Shown piece after piece: positions 9,401 through 16,938 of a stretch of DNA of 64,000 nt. The stretch is taken from contig CAILAZ010000289.1 of NCBI GenBank assembly GCA_903832295.1, positions 62,001-126,000 of the forward strand. Reading direction: 5' to 3'. Position 1 is the stretch's first letter. Each line of letters opens with the position of its first letter. A program made the position numbers and the translations under genes. Source of the DNA: an uncultured Acidobacteriota bacterium (GTDB lineage: Bacteria; Acidobacteriota; Terriglobia; Terriglobales; Acidobacteriaceae). The notes beneath the pieces are model-generated. The model made no database searches, was not told the origin of the DNA, and was given only the letters and a program-made list of their open reading frames with translations.

Positions 9401-10120
9401 GCGCTCAAGGCTTGCGCCGAGCAGGGACTTCCACTTGGAACGGATGACGGAGAGCTGCTCGCTGAGCGAGCCGGGAGCAGAGACCGCAGGGGCGCGGAGA
9501 AGATCGAAGAGATTGACCGGGGCTGCGCCCTCCATGGGGATGAGCGGACGGGTAGAGAAATAAGCGGGAAGCTGCTCGGTGACGCGGCGGTAGGCGGTTT
9601 TTTCGGCGAGCGCCTTGTCCTCGAAAAGTTCCTCGAAGGGCCGGAAGGCGACGTTGCGGTTGGCCATCCAGAGCAACATCATTTCTTCAATGGCAGCGGC
9701 GCGATGGGGAGTGCCATCGGTGGTTCCGGCGAGCCACTCCCTGGCGGTCTGATCGCCACGATAGACGCTGGTTCCGGGGAACTGCTCGACGAAGGTGAGC
9801 AGCATGGCGTCGAGCGCCTGGGGGCCGACCTGCTCGGAGAAGAAGGAGAGCGCATCGAGCATGACGTTGGGGTCAAGCTGCTGGCGGTAGCGGGCCATGA
9901 GGGCGTGGCTGGCTTCGTCAATGAGTCCCATGACGTAGAGGGCACCGGCGTTGACGACGCGCTCAGGATGGTTCTTGACGTCGCGAACCAGGTTCATGCG
10001 ATGGGCGAAGACGCGGCTGGCCGACACGTTGGCGAAAATCACGTTGCCGGTGAAAGAAAAGAGGGTGTCGGCGAACTGGTAGCGGTTGCGCGCGCCCCGG
10101 GAGATATGGAATTCCATCAT
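6413..10120 (-). CDS. large GH13 alpha-amylase-family enzyme
   Basis: This 1235-residue protein has a central GH13 barrel between long N- and C-terminal extensions. Region I is DMVPNHMG. Region II is VIRFDAAM with Asp553 as the expected nucleophile. Region III is LLAEAFW with Glu618 as the expected acid/base. Region IV is NFMSNPDERTA with Asp679. All three catalytic acids are present, but the usual His before the region-IV Asp is Pro678. The N-terminal 320 residues are alpha-helical with an Ala/Arg-rich segment, and the C-terminal 400 residues are also helical and end in a Pro/Glu-rich tail. There is no signal peptide, so the enzyme is probably cytoplasmic and acts on glycogen-like or trehalose-like alpha-glucans; the substrate cannot be read from sequence. 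It is last in a minus-strand run, 186 bases after the STN-like gene. Confidence 0.85.
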   Translation of the reverse strand: MMEFHISRGARNRYQFADTLFSFTGNVIFANVSASRVFAHRMNLVRDVKNHPERVVNAGALYVMGLIDEASHALMARYRQQLDPNVMLDALSFFSEQVGPQALDAMLLTFVEQFPGTSVYRGDQTAREWLAGTTDGTPHRAAAIEEMMLLWMANRNVAFRPFEELFEDKALAEKTAYRRVTEQLPAYFSTRPLIPMEGAAPVNLFDLLRAPAVSAPGSLSEQLSVIRSKWKSLLGASLERFLLIAGDILHEEELAIWMRFNPPNAESEAAARAAAAQAAEEAARRRREAGTQQWPGVTSHSEVPVFGDPANEYEKFSADVAWMPTTVLIAKSTYVWLAQLSRKYSRDISRLDQIPDTDLDDLARRGLNSLWLIGIWERSRASRTIKQLCGNQEAVASAYSLYDYRIADDLGGEAAYITLRDRCYHRGIRLASDMVPNHMGIDSPWVVEHPDWFISRTDLPYPAYNFDGPDLSPDPRVEIKIEKHYYEQTDAAVVFQRRDRQSGETRYIYHGNDGTSFPWNDTAQLDYLNPAVREQVIQTILHVARLFPVIRFDAAMTLAKRHFQRLWFPNPGSSGAIPSRAEYAMSTAEFNRIMPEEFWREVVDRVAAEVPGTLLLAEAFWLMEGYFVRTLGMHRVYNSAFMNMMRDEENEKYRSVIKNTLEFDPDIMKRYVNFMSNPDERTAIDQFGKGDKCFGVAALMATLPGLPMFGHGQIEGYTEKYGMEYRWPRYQEDADPALVDRHERQIAPLLHHRALFAESSNFLLYDFFREDGSVDENVFAYTNRLGDQRALVIYNNRYSNTRGTIDNSAAYADKHTGHLRQRRIREGLDFRDDPSVILAYRDSLTGLNYLRRSVNFAGHGITVDLHAYQCHVFLDWRELHATAEQPWDHLCDHLAGRGVPSLDDALIALELRPVHDALRHLLEPSVVRNFADLAEHAPVGPEKQKALDGLRDDFYQLAWRRSRDFLRESQTFYRSHDGASSAIVNPASMDASFRVLTRAAMRVPTLESRFPEPWPAPARRLLPTRSPQRAATAIWGPVLASCALDLLAQSMDARNPQRAALDLFDRLRLREPLANAFAALGFEGEEAWQAAARIKVALLIEADVFAPAPETVSVTETLVPQPIQVQPIPVLSPSLWQDPDVRWLTGAHDSAGHTYFVQESYEELLWWLQLPTLLKLAAEPPAMRAPYQQMAANIAEAVSAAKSAGYRIDALLAPEPEPAEVEAEPGIVNVLEPEE

Positions 10121-10306
10121 TCTGCGACTCGTCCTGGCACAAATGTTGCAACACCATCATGCCAGATGCGGGAGATATCGGCATCCGCGAAAGGGAGAAG
10201 GGAGGGTCGCGGCGACGAAAAAAGTGCAGGAAAGGTGCGAATCTGGCGCATTTCAACGAGCACGGCGCGAATATTATGCTGCGACAAGGGCGGCTGCGCC
10301 CGGCAG

Positions 10307-11134
10307 CTACTGCGGGGCGGCCGCAGGCGCGGCACCGGCAGCGGTGTTCGACGGCGAATTCTGCTGGAGGCGAAGCTTGTAAAGCTCCTGCATGTATTGT
10401 CCGGCGGGATTGACCGGGGTGGCGTTGGGATCGCGGTTCTGCTGGTTTACACGCTCGGCAATCTGCACAGGATCGGGGAGGACGATGGCAGGCTGGGTGA
10501 CGGCGGGAGCCTCCTCGGGTTCGCGTGCAGCCACGGTTTGGGGCTCGGTGAGGGGAGCGGAGGATTCGGTTTCAGCGGCGGGCTCAGGCTGAAGCTGCGG
10601 CGGAAGCTGGGCGGGGACGGGACGGGCTGCGGCGGCAGACTTGTTGCGGGCGATTGCAGCTTCGGTGGGCGTGAGAAAGACACGCTGGAGGATATTGGGA
10701 TCGTCAGGAGAGGCGATGAGGATATAACCGAAATCAGAACCGCGCAGGAGGCTGGAGACCACCTCGGCAGCGGAGCCGGAGACGTGAACGGCAGCGCGCT
10801 CAGTAATTTTGGGCATGGGCTCAAACTCAGCGCCGGTGATGCGGCGGATCGCAATGAGAATGTCTGTGACGGTGGAGTTCTGGGAGTCCACGGTGAGGAT
10901 GCCGTTGAGGTAGGAGACCGCGGGCGGCTGGGCCGGCATCTCCTGCGGAGTGAGCGGGGTGAGCGGAGCGGGCAGCACGACCATGGACTCAGGCTCTGCG
11001 GGAGCCGTTGGCGCGAGCACGGGCTTGTGGCGGTGCGCGGCGGACTTGTGTGGGTTGACGTCAGGAAGAGCCGCTGCCGCGCCCAGGGGTGCGAGCGCTG
11101 CGAAGATCACGATGCCACGGATCAGACGGTACAT
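10307..11134 (-). CDS. exported protein with STN-like (secretin-associated) domain
   Basis: The start ATG at 11134 follows GGGAG with a good spacer; a TTG 15 bases upstream is a weaker choice. A signal peptide (MYRLIRGIVIFAALAPLGAAAA) is followed by a Pro/Ala-rich linker. About residues 75-145 form a compact domain with LNGILTVDSQNSTVTDILIAIRRITG and a second half ending in YILIASPDDPNILQRVFL. This resembles the STN/AMIN-type fold found at the N-terminus of secretins and TonB receptors. The rest is low-complexity Pro/Ala/Gln. It starts 19 bases after the secretin gene stops, so it is probably a periplasmic partner of that secretin. Confidence 0.65.
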   Translation of the reverse strand: MYRLIRGIVIFAALAPLGAAAALPDVNPHKSAAHRHKPVLAPTAPAEPESMVVLPAPLTPLTPQEMPAQPPAVSYLNGILTVDSQNSTVTDILIAIRRITGAEFEPMPKITERAAVHVSGSAAEVVSSLLRGSDFGYILIASPDDPNILQRVFLTPTEAAIARNKSAAAARPVPAQLPPQLQPEPAAETESSAPLTEPQTVAAREPEEAPAVTQPAIVLPDPVQIAERVNQQNRDPNATPVNPAGQYMQELYKLRLQQNSPSNTAAGAAPAAAPQ

Positions 11135-11153
11135 AATCGAAACTCCCAAGGCC

Positions 11154-13181
11154 CTAGGAACTCACAGTTGTAAACGGAGGCGAAGCCATCCTGACGAATC
11201 CGGGCGGGGCGTGCGCGGAATCGAAGGAGGAGCCGCAGGTGAACGGTTGCGATTCATCTTCAGGCTGGCCGCGATGGATGCCGACGGCAGTCTCGCCGCC
11301 GGGCTCCAGCACGGTGCCGGGCCCTGCGGGCTGATAAGACACAGGCGGGGTGGACATGCCACTGAGCCTGGGCGCGGGCTGGGTGCGCGGAGCAGGTGCG
11401 GCGGCAGAGGGCGGAACCTGGGGCGCGGGCGCAGAGTCTGGTGCATTGGGCGGCGGAACGACAACAGGCTTGGCCGCCGTGGGAGCCGCGTGACGAAGCG
11501 AGACGGTGCTGCCGGTGCCAATGTCAATGGGCTTGGTTCCGGCGGAGTACTCAGAGGCGCGGACAAGGTGCGGGGTGAGGACGAAGACTACTTCGTTCTG
11601 CCGCTTATCCGTGTTGCGGGAGCTGAAGAGGTAACGGAGGATCGGAATCTGGGAGAGCAGCGGGTAGCCGCTGGAGCTGTCAGAGTTGGAGTCTTCGAGC
11701 ATTCCGGCGACGACGTTGACCTCGCCTTCCTTGAGGCGAATCTCGTGCTCGATCTTGCGCTGTCCGATGACGGGCTGGGTGACGCCGCCAACGCTCTGCT
11801 CGGAATCCACGGCAGAGATATCCAGCGTGACCTTGAGGGTGATGTCATTGTTGGCGTGGACGTGAGGCGTGATTTCAATGTTGACGCCGACATCGATGTA
11901 CTGGAACTGGGTCTGGGTGAGCGCCGATGAAGTGAGGGTGGAACTGGAGACGCCGGTGGCGATGGGAACACGCTCACCGATCTTCATCGTCGCCTTCTGG
12001 CCGTCAGAGGCGCGGATCTGCGGGTTCTGGAGGAGCTTGCTCTGGCTGTCACTGAAGAGCGCGGTGACGGTGGCCTGGGGGAGGGTGACGGTGAAGTTGG
12101 AAGAGTTCAGCTTGGTGAGCGAACTGAGAGTGGCCGCGCCCGCAGTGGTGCCTCCGGTGGTCATGGCAATGGTGGCGCTGGTCGGCAGGGTGGTTCCGAG
12201 ATTGTGAAGGCGGTCACGCGTGACCTGCATGACGGCAACTTCGATGACGACTTCGGGACGGGCCTTGTCCATGTCATCAATGATCTTCCCGGCGATGGCA
12301 ACCTGGTCTGGCGTGCCGCGCACGATGATGGCATTGAGACTGGGAACGGCGGTGATCTTAGTGAGTTCAAGCGTAGTGCGCAGAGTGTTGATGACATCTT
12401 GCAGGTCAGAGGCCAACGCAAGATTGGTGAGGTAGTAGGTCATCAGGATGTTGGACTCGGAGTCCTTGCGCTTGGCTGGCGAGTCCACCGAGATGAGGAT
12501 GGTGTTGGGGGTGAGAGCGCGCCAGAAGGTTTTGGACTGGTAGCCGATGATCTCCAGCGCCTGATTGAGGGTAACGGCAACGAGATCGACGGTAATGGGA
12601 CGGGAGCTGTAATCGGGGTCGAAGACGACATTGATTCCGGCCAGGCGTCCGACGGTCTGATAGATGGTCTTGGTGTCTCCGGTGAGCTTGATGGAGATGA
12701 GAGCGCTGGAGATGGGGGTGAGTTCGGGTGGCGCGATTGCGGTCTCGAGGCGCTTCTGCAGTTCCGTGGGCTCGGTGGTGCGCGCGGGTTGCGCGGCCTT
12801 TGCCTTAACGGCATCCATCATGACAACGGTGCGGCGAATGTCCTGCTCGGCGATGAAGCTGGCGGGATCGATGGCGGCAGCCTTGCGGAATTCGGTGAGG
12901 GCCTCTTCCAGTTTGCCCTCTTCACGAAGCGCGTGACCGCGATGCACATGTTGACTGGCGGCAAGAACACGCATGCGGGTGCTGGCGGCGCGATACTCGA
13001 GATTCTTGGGATTGAGCTGATAAGCTTCGGCGTAATAGGCATAGGCGGCCTCGTAGTCCTGGCGCGCTTCCGCGTCACGGCCCTTGGAGTCGAGTGAAGA
13101 TGCCTTGCCGGCAATTGCGGGTACGGCCGCAATGATGAGAGTGCAGACCAGCAACAGACAAATCTGAAATCTCCGGCTCAT
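11154..13181 (-). CDS. secretin (GspD/PilQ family) with N-terminal TPR region
   Basis: The 675-residue product has a signal peptide, then TPR-like helices (about residues 30-130). An N0/STN-type domain follows (ISIKLTGDTKTIYQTVGRLAGINVVFDPDYSSRPITVDL), then an N1-type domain (LQDVINTLRTTLELTKITAVPSLNAIIVRGTPDQV). The secretin core includes GERVPIATG and the late strand VVAGMLEDSNSD..PLLSQIPILRYLFSS, which is diagnostic. A Pro/Ala-rich tail of about 120 residues ends the protein. AAAGGA seven bases before the ATG at 13181 sets the start. It should form an outer-membrane channel, either for a type IV pilus or a type II-like machine. No ATPase or pseudopilin lies next to it; pilT is 32 kb away. 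Confidence 0.85.
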   Translation of the reverse strand: MSRRFQICLLLVCTLIIAAVPAIAGKASSLDSKGRDAEARQDYEAAYAYYAEAYQLNPKNLEYRAASTRMRVLAASQHVHRGHALREEGKLEEALTEFRKAAAIDPASFIAEQDIRRTVVMMDAVKAKAAQPARTTEPTELQKRLETAIAPPELTPISSALISIKLTGDTKTIYQTVGRLAGINVVFDPDYSSRPITVDLVAVTLNQALEIIGYQSKTFWRALTPNTILISVDSPAKRKDSESNILMTYYLTNLALASDLQDVINTLRTTLELTKITAVPSLNAIIVRGTPDQVAIAGKIIDDMDKARPEVVIEVAVMQVTRDRLHNLGTTLPTSATIAMTTGGTTAGAATLSSLTKLNSSNFTVTLPQATVTALFSDSQSKLLQNPQIRASDGQKATMKIGERVPIATGVSSSTLTSSALTQTQFQYIDVGVNIEITPHVHANNDITLKVTLDISAVDSEQSVGGVTQPVIGQRKIEHEIRLKEGEVNVVAGMLEDSNSDSSSGYPLLSQIPILRYLFSSRNTDKRQNEVVFVLTPHLVRASEYSAGTKPIDIGTGSTVSLRHAAPTAAKPVVVPPPNAPDSAPAPQVPPSAAAPAPRTQPAPRLSGMSTPPVSYQPAGPGTVLEPGGETAVGIHRGQPEDESQPFTCGSSFDSAHAPPGFVRMASPPFTTVSS

Positions 13182-13271
13182 CCAACCATCCTTTGAAACT
13201 GATAAAACTGACATTCTGGTGTTGCCCCTCGGGCTCAACATTCATGCCTGCTCCGTGGAGCGCAGGCCAGG

Positions 13272-13835
13272 CTATTTTGCGGATGCGAGTTTGCTTGCCG
13301 GCTGCTTATCTGCCGGCTGCTTTTCAACATGGCGTTTCTCCGTCGATTGATAATCGCGCGGAGTTACGACGTAACAGGGAAGGATGTCCTGACGGTCCAT
13401 CTGCGGAGCGGGCGCATTGCTGACATAGACAAGCGCGCTCTGGCTTCCGCGGAAGTTTCCGTTGCGATCAAAAAGATAGCGCGTAGTCAGCGCACCCCAG
13501 GTTTCGTCACAGCTGTCATCACGGGTGACGTTGAAGTGGTGGACGAGATCGTAGTCAAGAAACGAGGAGGGCAGTTGCGGTTCGCGCAGGTGAAAGCGGT
13601 AGGAGACTTTCACGAGTCGAGGCGCGACGTTCTTGATGCCGTCGAGTTCAAAGACATACGACTGCTCATTAAGACCGACGGAGGTGAGCGTCTCCAGCGG
13701 GACGCGGGCGACGATCCGCGATTTGACGGAGAGCCTCTCAGGCTTTGGGCGAAGGCTATCGTGCCCGGCGACTGCGGGCACGACCACGGCACAAAGACAG
13801 AGCAACAAGAAGCCGGATTTCACGATGCTGCGCAT
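13272..13835 (-). CDS. secreted protein of unknown function
   Basis: This 187-residue protein has a signal peptide (MRSIVKSGFLLLCLCAVVVPAVAG), preceded by GCGAGG at good spacing. The body (about residues 35-150) is beta-rich, with Cys109 in DDSCDET and a second Cys in DILPCYVV that could pair. The tail repeats K(Q/H)PADKQPASK-like units rich in Lys. It precedes the secretin gene by 90 bases on the same strand and may be cotranscribed. I do not recognise the family. Confidence 0.6.
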   Translation of the reverse strand: MRSIVKSGFLLLCLCAVVVPAVAGHDSLRPKPERLSVKSRIVARVPLETLTSVGLNEQSYVFELDGIKNVAPRLVKVSYRFHLREPQLPSSFLDYDLVHHFNVTRDDSCDETWGALTTRYLFDRNGNFRGSQSALVYVSNAPAPQMDRQDILPCYVVTPRDYQSTEKRHVEKQPADKQPASKLASAK

Positions 13836-14077
13836 CAGGGACCTCGCCTAAGACTGCGCCGCAGCGACCTGCGGCATGGAAGTGGTGGTGACGTTCGCGA
13901 CCTGGGCCGAAGGAATACTTAACACTACCGCTTTGAAATATGAGCCAGATTTCGGGCACTCTGGTTGTACGGTGGAAAACTGAATGAATCCATGACTCCC
14001 GAATGCGGATACATGCGATCAGCGCATCCCCACGAAAGTGACGGATCCCCGCTCAATACGCGGCTCCGACCGATGGT

Positions 14078-15559
14078 TCACTGCGCACCTGCCTGGCTGC
14101 CGAGATAGTGCTCCGGCTGCTTGGAAAATGCATCTTTACACGACCGTGAACAGAAGTAGTACGTGGTGCCGCGATAGTCGAGGGTGTTGCCCTCGGCGAT
14201 GGACTTTGCGGAATCAATCTTCATGCCGCACTTGTGATCGACGGTTGAGCCCACCGGCATGTTGGCCTGCTTCATCATGGGCATTTCATGCGCGGGGGCA
14301 TCGCCGGATGGGGCAGCGGCCGGCTCAGGCTGCGGGCGCATTCCGGCGGCGACGGTTTTCAGGCGGCTCTCAGAATCGACGAGGAAAGTTCCGGAGACAA
14401 CAACGCGTTCGCCTTCCTTGAGGCCGCGCGCAATCACTACGCGATCTTCAAAGCGCACTCCGGTCTCAACCTGGCGCGGCTCAAAGTATCCGTTGCCGCG
14501 ATCGACGAAGACACGGCGGGTGCGTCCGGAGTCGATGAGCGCATCGACGGGGATGCTGACCCCGGAGGGAAGATTCACCGGGAGATCGACATCCACAAAC
14601 ATGTCAGGCCGCAAGGCAAAGCCGGGATTCTCTGCTTCCAGACGAACCTTGAGCGTGCGGGTAGCGGGATCAAACTGGGGAAGAACCTCACTGACGCGGG
14701 CGCGCACGGTTTTACCCAGTTGCGGGGCGGTGATGGTGGCAACCATGCCGGGGCGATAGTAGCGCGCCTCGTTCTCGAAGACGTCGGCCATGATCCACAC
14801 GTGGCTGAGATCTGCGATGCGATAGAACTCAGCGCCGCGTTCGAAGCGAAGCCCGGGAGAGAGATTGCGGGCGACGATGAAGCCGTCGGCAGGAGAGACG
14901 AGGTAGATGTTCTCCGGTAACTGGCGGGTCTCACCGAGTTCCTTGATCTGAAGATCGCTCATGCCGAGATTACGGAGTCGGGCGGCGGCCGCTTCCACAC
15001 CGCGTCCGGATTCCTTAACGGAGACGGTGAGACGGTCCGTGGCGACCAGGTAGCCGTTGATCTGGGCAACGAAGTCCGGCGAGTAATACGTAGCGAGCTT
15101 TTCGTCTTTCTTTACGTGGCTGCCGACGGAGGCATCGTAGGTGGCGCGAATCCATCCCTCCACTCCGGCATTGATGCGATAGACGAGACGATCATCGGCG
15201 GCGACCTTGCCAAGGATTCGAACCGTGCGCGTGCCGGAGACTCTCTCTGCGGCGGCGGTGCGAACGCCGGCAAGCTGCTGCCGGCTGGAGTCGATATTGA
15301 CGGTGCCGGCGGGCATGGACGCATCGGTGCCGGTAGCGCCTGCGCCTGAACCATCCGCGTAAACGGGTTCAAGCTGCATGCCACAATCAGGAGCGATACC
15401 GGGCTTGTCCGATTTGTAGGCGGGGTGCATGGGGTCCACGTAATAAAGAACTCGACGTGGACCGGCAGCGGAGGTGGTTCCACGCATCTCGTGCCCACCC
15501 GCGAAATACGCGGCGAACATCACGGCAACAAGAACGACAGCGTACATCAGTTTCTTCAC
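14078..15559 (-). CDS. F: membrane-fusion protein with N-terminal heavy-metal-binding and C-terminal YHS domains
   Basis: This 493-residue adaptor of the CusB type has an N-terminal signal anchor. Residues 38-67 form a heavy-metal-binding domain (YYVDPMHP..DKPGIAPDCGMQLEPV). Residues 90-400 are the usual lipoyl, hairpin and barrel domains of RND adaptors. Residues 441-490 are a YHS-like domain with CGMKID, YYFCSRSC and a terminal His. In known Cus systems the first domain binds Cu(I)/Ag(I), and YHS domains are thought to bind copper. No RND pump or TolC-like gene is adjacent, which is unusual for an adaptor. It is the last gene of the minus-strand run that begins with the multicopper-oxidase-like genes, 81 bases after gene E, so copper delivery to those proteins is a reasonable inference. 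Confidence 0.88.
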   Translation of the reverse strand: MKKLMYAVVLVAVMFAAYFAGGHEMRGTTSAAGPRRVLYYVDPMHPAYKSDKPGIAPDCGMQLEPVYADGSGAGATGTDASMPAGTVNIDSSRQQLAGVRTAAAERVSGTRTVRILGKVAADDRLVYRINAGVEGWIRATYDASVGSHVKKDEKLATYYSPDFVAQINGYLVATDRLTVSVKESGRGVEAAAARLRNLGMSDLQIKELGETRQLPENIYLVSPADGFIVARNLSPGLRFERGAEFYRIADLSHVWIMADVFENEARYYRPGMVATITAPQLGKTVRARVSEVLPQFDPATRTLKVRLEAENPGFALRPDMFVDVDLPVNLPSGVSIPVDALIDSGRTRRVFVDRGNGYFEPRQVETGVRFEDRVVIARGLKEGERVVVSGTFLVDSESRLKTVAAGMRPQPEPAAAPSGDAPAHEMPMMKQANMPVGSTVDHKCGMKIDSAKSIAEGNTLDYRGTTYYFCSRSCKDAFSKQPEHYLGSQAGAQ

Positions 15560-15640
15560 AACCGCCTCCAGAAAGCCTGAACCGCACCTCTTTCTTTAGA
15601 TGAGGAACTTTGCCCAAAGTGACAGCAGGTGGCAGAAATA

Positions 15641-16393
15641 TTACTGCGGCTTTGAGAAGGCTGCGGCGGATAAGTCCCGATTCACAGCGAAGGACTCGAC
15701 GGTGATTTTCTCGCTTCCCTTGACGCCTTCCACGCGGGTCTCCATAAGGTAAGGAAGGGTCAACCCATTGGTGGACTTGTAATCACGGAAGTAAGTTTCG
15801 ACGAGGTGCATTCTGCCATCAAGGCGCCGGCTGCCATCGATCTTCACTTCAAGGAAGGTCTGGGCATCGACCCATACGTGGCGGACCTGCTCGTTCTTCA
15901 GGGTGACTTTGAGCTTGAACGCGTCGCGGTCCTCGACTTTCTCCATTCCTTCGATCTCCACCTTTGTGCCTTTGGCGGCATAGTCGATGAGCGGTCCGTC
16001 GAGATCGGTCTGCATGGAAGCGAGGCGCTTCTCTTCCGGAGTGAACGGTTCGGCATCACTGTGTCCGAGGAAGGGGCGCTGCTTCCATCCGTTGTCGCCG
16101 TCATACACCTGGATGGCGGTCTTGCCGTCGAACTTGATTTCCAGACGGGTCTTGCGCGGACGCATCATTTCCAGGGTGAACGGCAGTTCCACTCCTTTTC
16201 CGGCATCCATGGTTCCGTACATGGTCATGTTGCGGACGGAGCGCCAGGTGCTGAGGCCTCCACGCGCCGAGACATTGCGCTCGACGATCTGGCCGGCGGT
16301 GAGATGCGGGGCAGAGGTTGCGTCAGCAGCGAGCATGGAGACGGGCAGAACGAAGAGAAACAGCGCGCAGGCTTTGAGCATTTGCTTAAACAT
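15641..16393 (-). CDS. E: periplasmic LolA-like (outer-membrane lipoprotein-sorting) protein
   Basis: This protein of 250 residues starts at the second of two close ATGs, which has AAAGGAG nine bases before it. A signal peptide (about residues 1-23) leads into a half-open-barrel type sequence. Its pattern GGLSTWRSVRNMTMYGTM, then RPRKTRLEIKFDGKTAIQVYDGDNGW, then VWVDAQTFLEVKIDGSRR is typical of LolA-like proteins. These bind lipid or lipoprotein moieties in the periplasm. It lies 24 bases after gene D. In this operon it may help carry a partner to the outer membrane, and B has a possible lipobox; that is inference. Confidence 0.75.
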   Translation of the reverse strand: MFKQMLKACALFLFVLPVSMLAADATSAPHLTAGQIVERNVSARGGLSTWRSVRNMTMYGTMDAGKGVELPFTLEMMRPRKTRLEIKFDGKTAIQVYDGDNGWKQRPFLGHSDAEPFTPEEKRLASMQTDLDGPLIDYAAKGTKVEIEGMEKVEDRDAFKLKVTLKNEQVRHVWVDAQTFLEVKIDGSRRLDGRMHLVETYFRDYKSTNGLTLPYLMETRVEGVKGSEKITVESFAVNRDLSAAAFSKPQ

Positions 16394-16417
16394 GGAAATC
16401 ATCTCCTTTGTATCCGG

Positions 16418-16936
16418 TTATCTGCTATCCACAACAAGACCATCGACGCGAAAGTCGCCGATGACGACGCTGACACGGCTGCCGGTCTGCACGAGATTGC
16501 CGGGATTGGGAAAGACCATCCAGTAATCACGGTTGAGCTTGGGAGCGGTGGTAGTTCGCAGCAGGCCAACTTTTTCCATCTGCGGAACCGAGATTTTGGT
16601 GCCCGTTTTTTCGTCGATCAGATAGGCGGGCTTGCGCTTGTCATTGAGAGGCTGGGCCTTGGCGACATCGAGAATGCGATAGCGGAAAACCAGCATCTCT
16701 CCGGCGGAGGCGCGGCGGACGCCGATGATATCGACTCCCCAGTTGCGCCGGTAAAGACTGCCTTCTCGCGCATGCCAGTTGCCCGAGGGAGGCGGCACGG
16801 GACGCGCGGATTGAGATTCAGCAGGCGGAGCCGACGACGGCTGCGCCTGCGCAAATCCGATGGAAGTGAAGATGCTGCCCGCGAGCAAGCTCGCGAGCAG
16901 CAGGTTCGTGTGGCGGTGGTGTGAGGCTCGATGCAT
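16418..16936 (-). CDS. D: small secreted protein, unknown family, within the oxidase operon
   Basis: This 172-residue protein starts 2 bases after the stop of the giant gene C, with its ribosome-binding site (GAGGTAGGA) formed around that stop codon, so translation is probably coupled. A signal peptide (to about residue 30) and a Pro/Ser-rich linker precede a compact beta-rich domain beginning NWGVDIIGVRRASAGEMLVF and ending RVSVVIGDFRVDGLVV. The middle contains KRKPAYLIDEKTGTKISVP. I recall similar sequences in other metal-active bacteria but cannot name a family. It has no Cys, and its Met and His residues do not form an obvious metal site. Confidence 0.7.
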   Translation of the reverse strand: MHRASHHRHTNLLLASLLAGSIFTSIGFAQAQPSSAPPAESQSARPVPPPSGNWHAREGSLYRRNWGVDIIGVRRASAGEMLVFRYRILDVAKAQPLNDKRKPAYLIDEKTGTKISVPQMEKVGLLRTTTAPKLNRDYWMVFPNPGNLVQTGSRVSVVIGDFRVDGLVVDSR

Positions 16937-16938
16937 TC

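Noticed and set aside
6662-11173. A 1503-codon open frame on the plus strand opposite the GH13 and STN-like genes
   Set aside because: It is antisense to well-supported genes, has Gly/Ala/Glu-rich composition and no domain; GC-rich codon use of the real genes removes stops on the other strand.
14078-15559. Gene F as the adaptor of the RND pump at 55-58 kb
   Set aside because: That pump has its own coupled adaptor and TolC, and F is about 40 kb away on a different operon.
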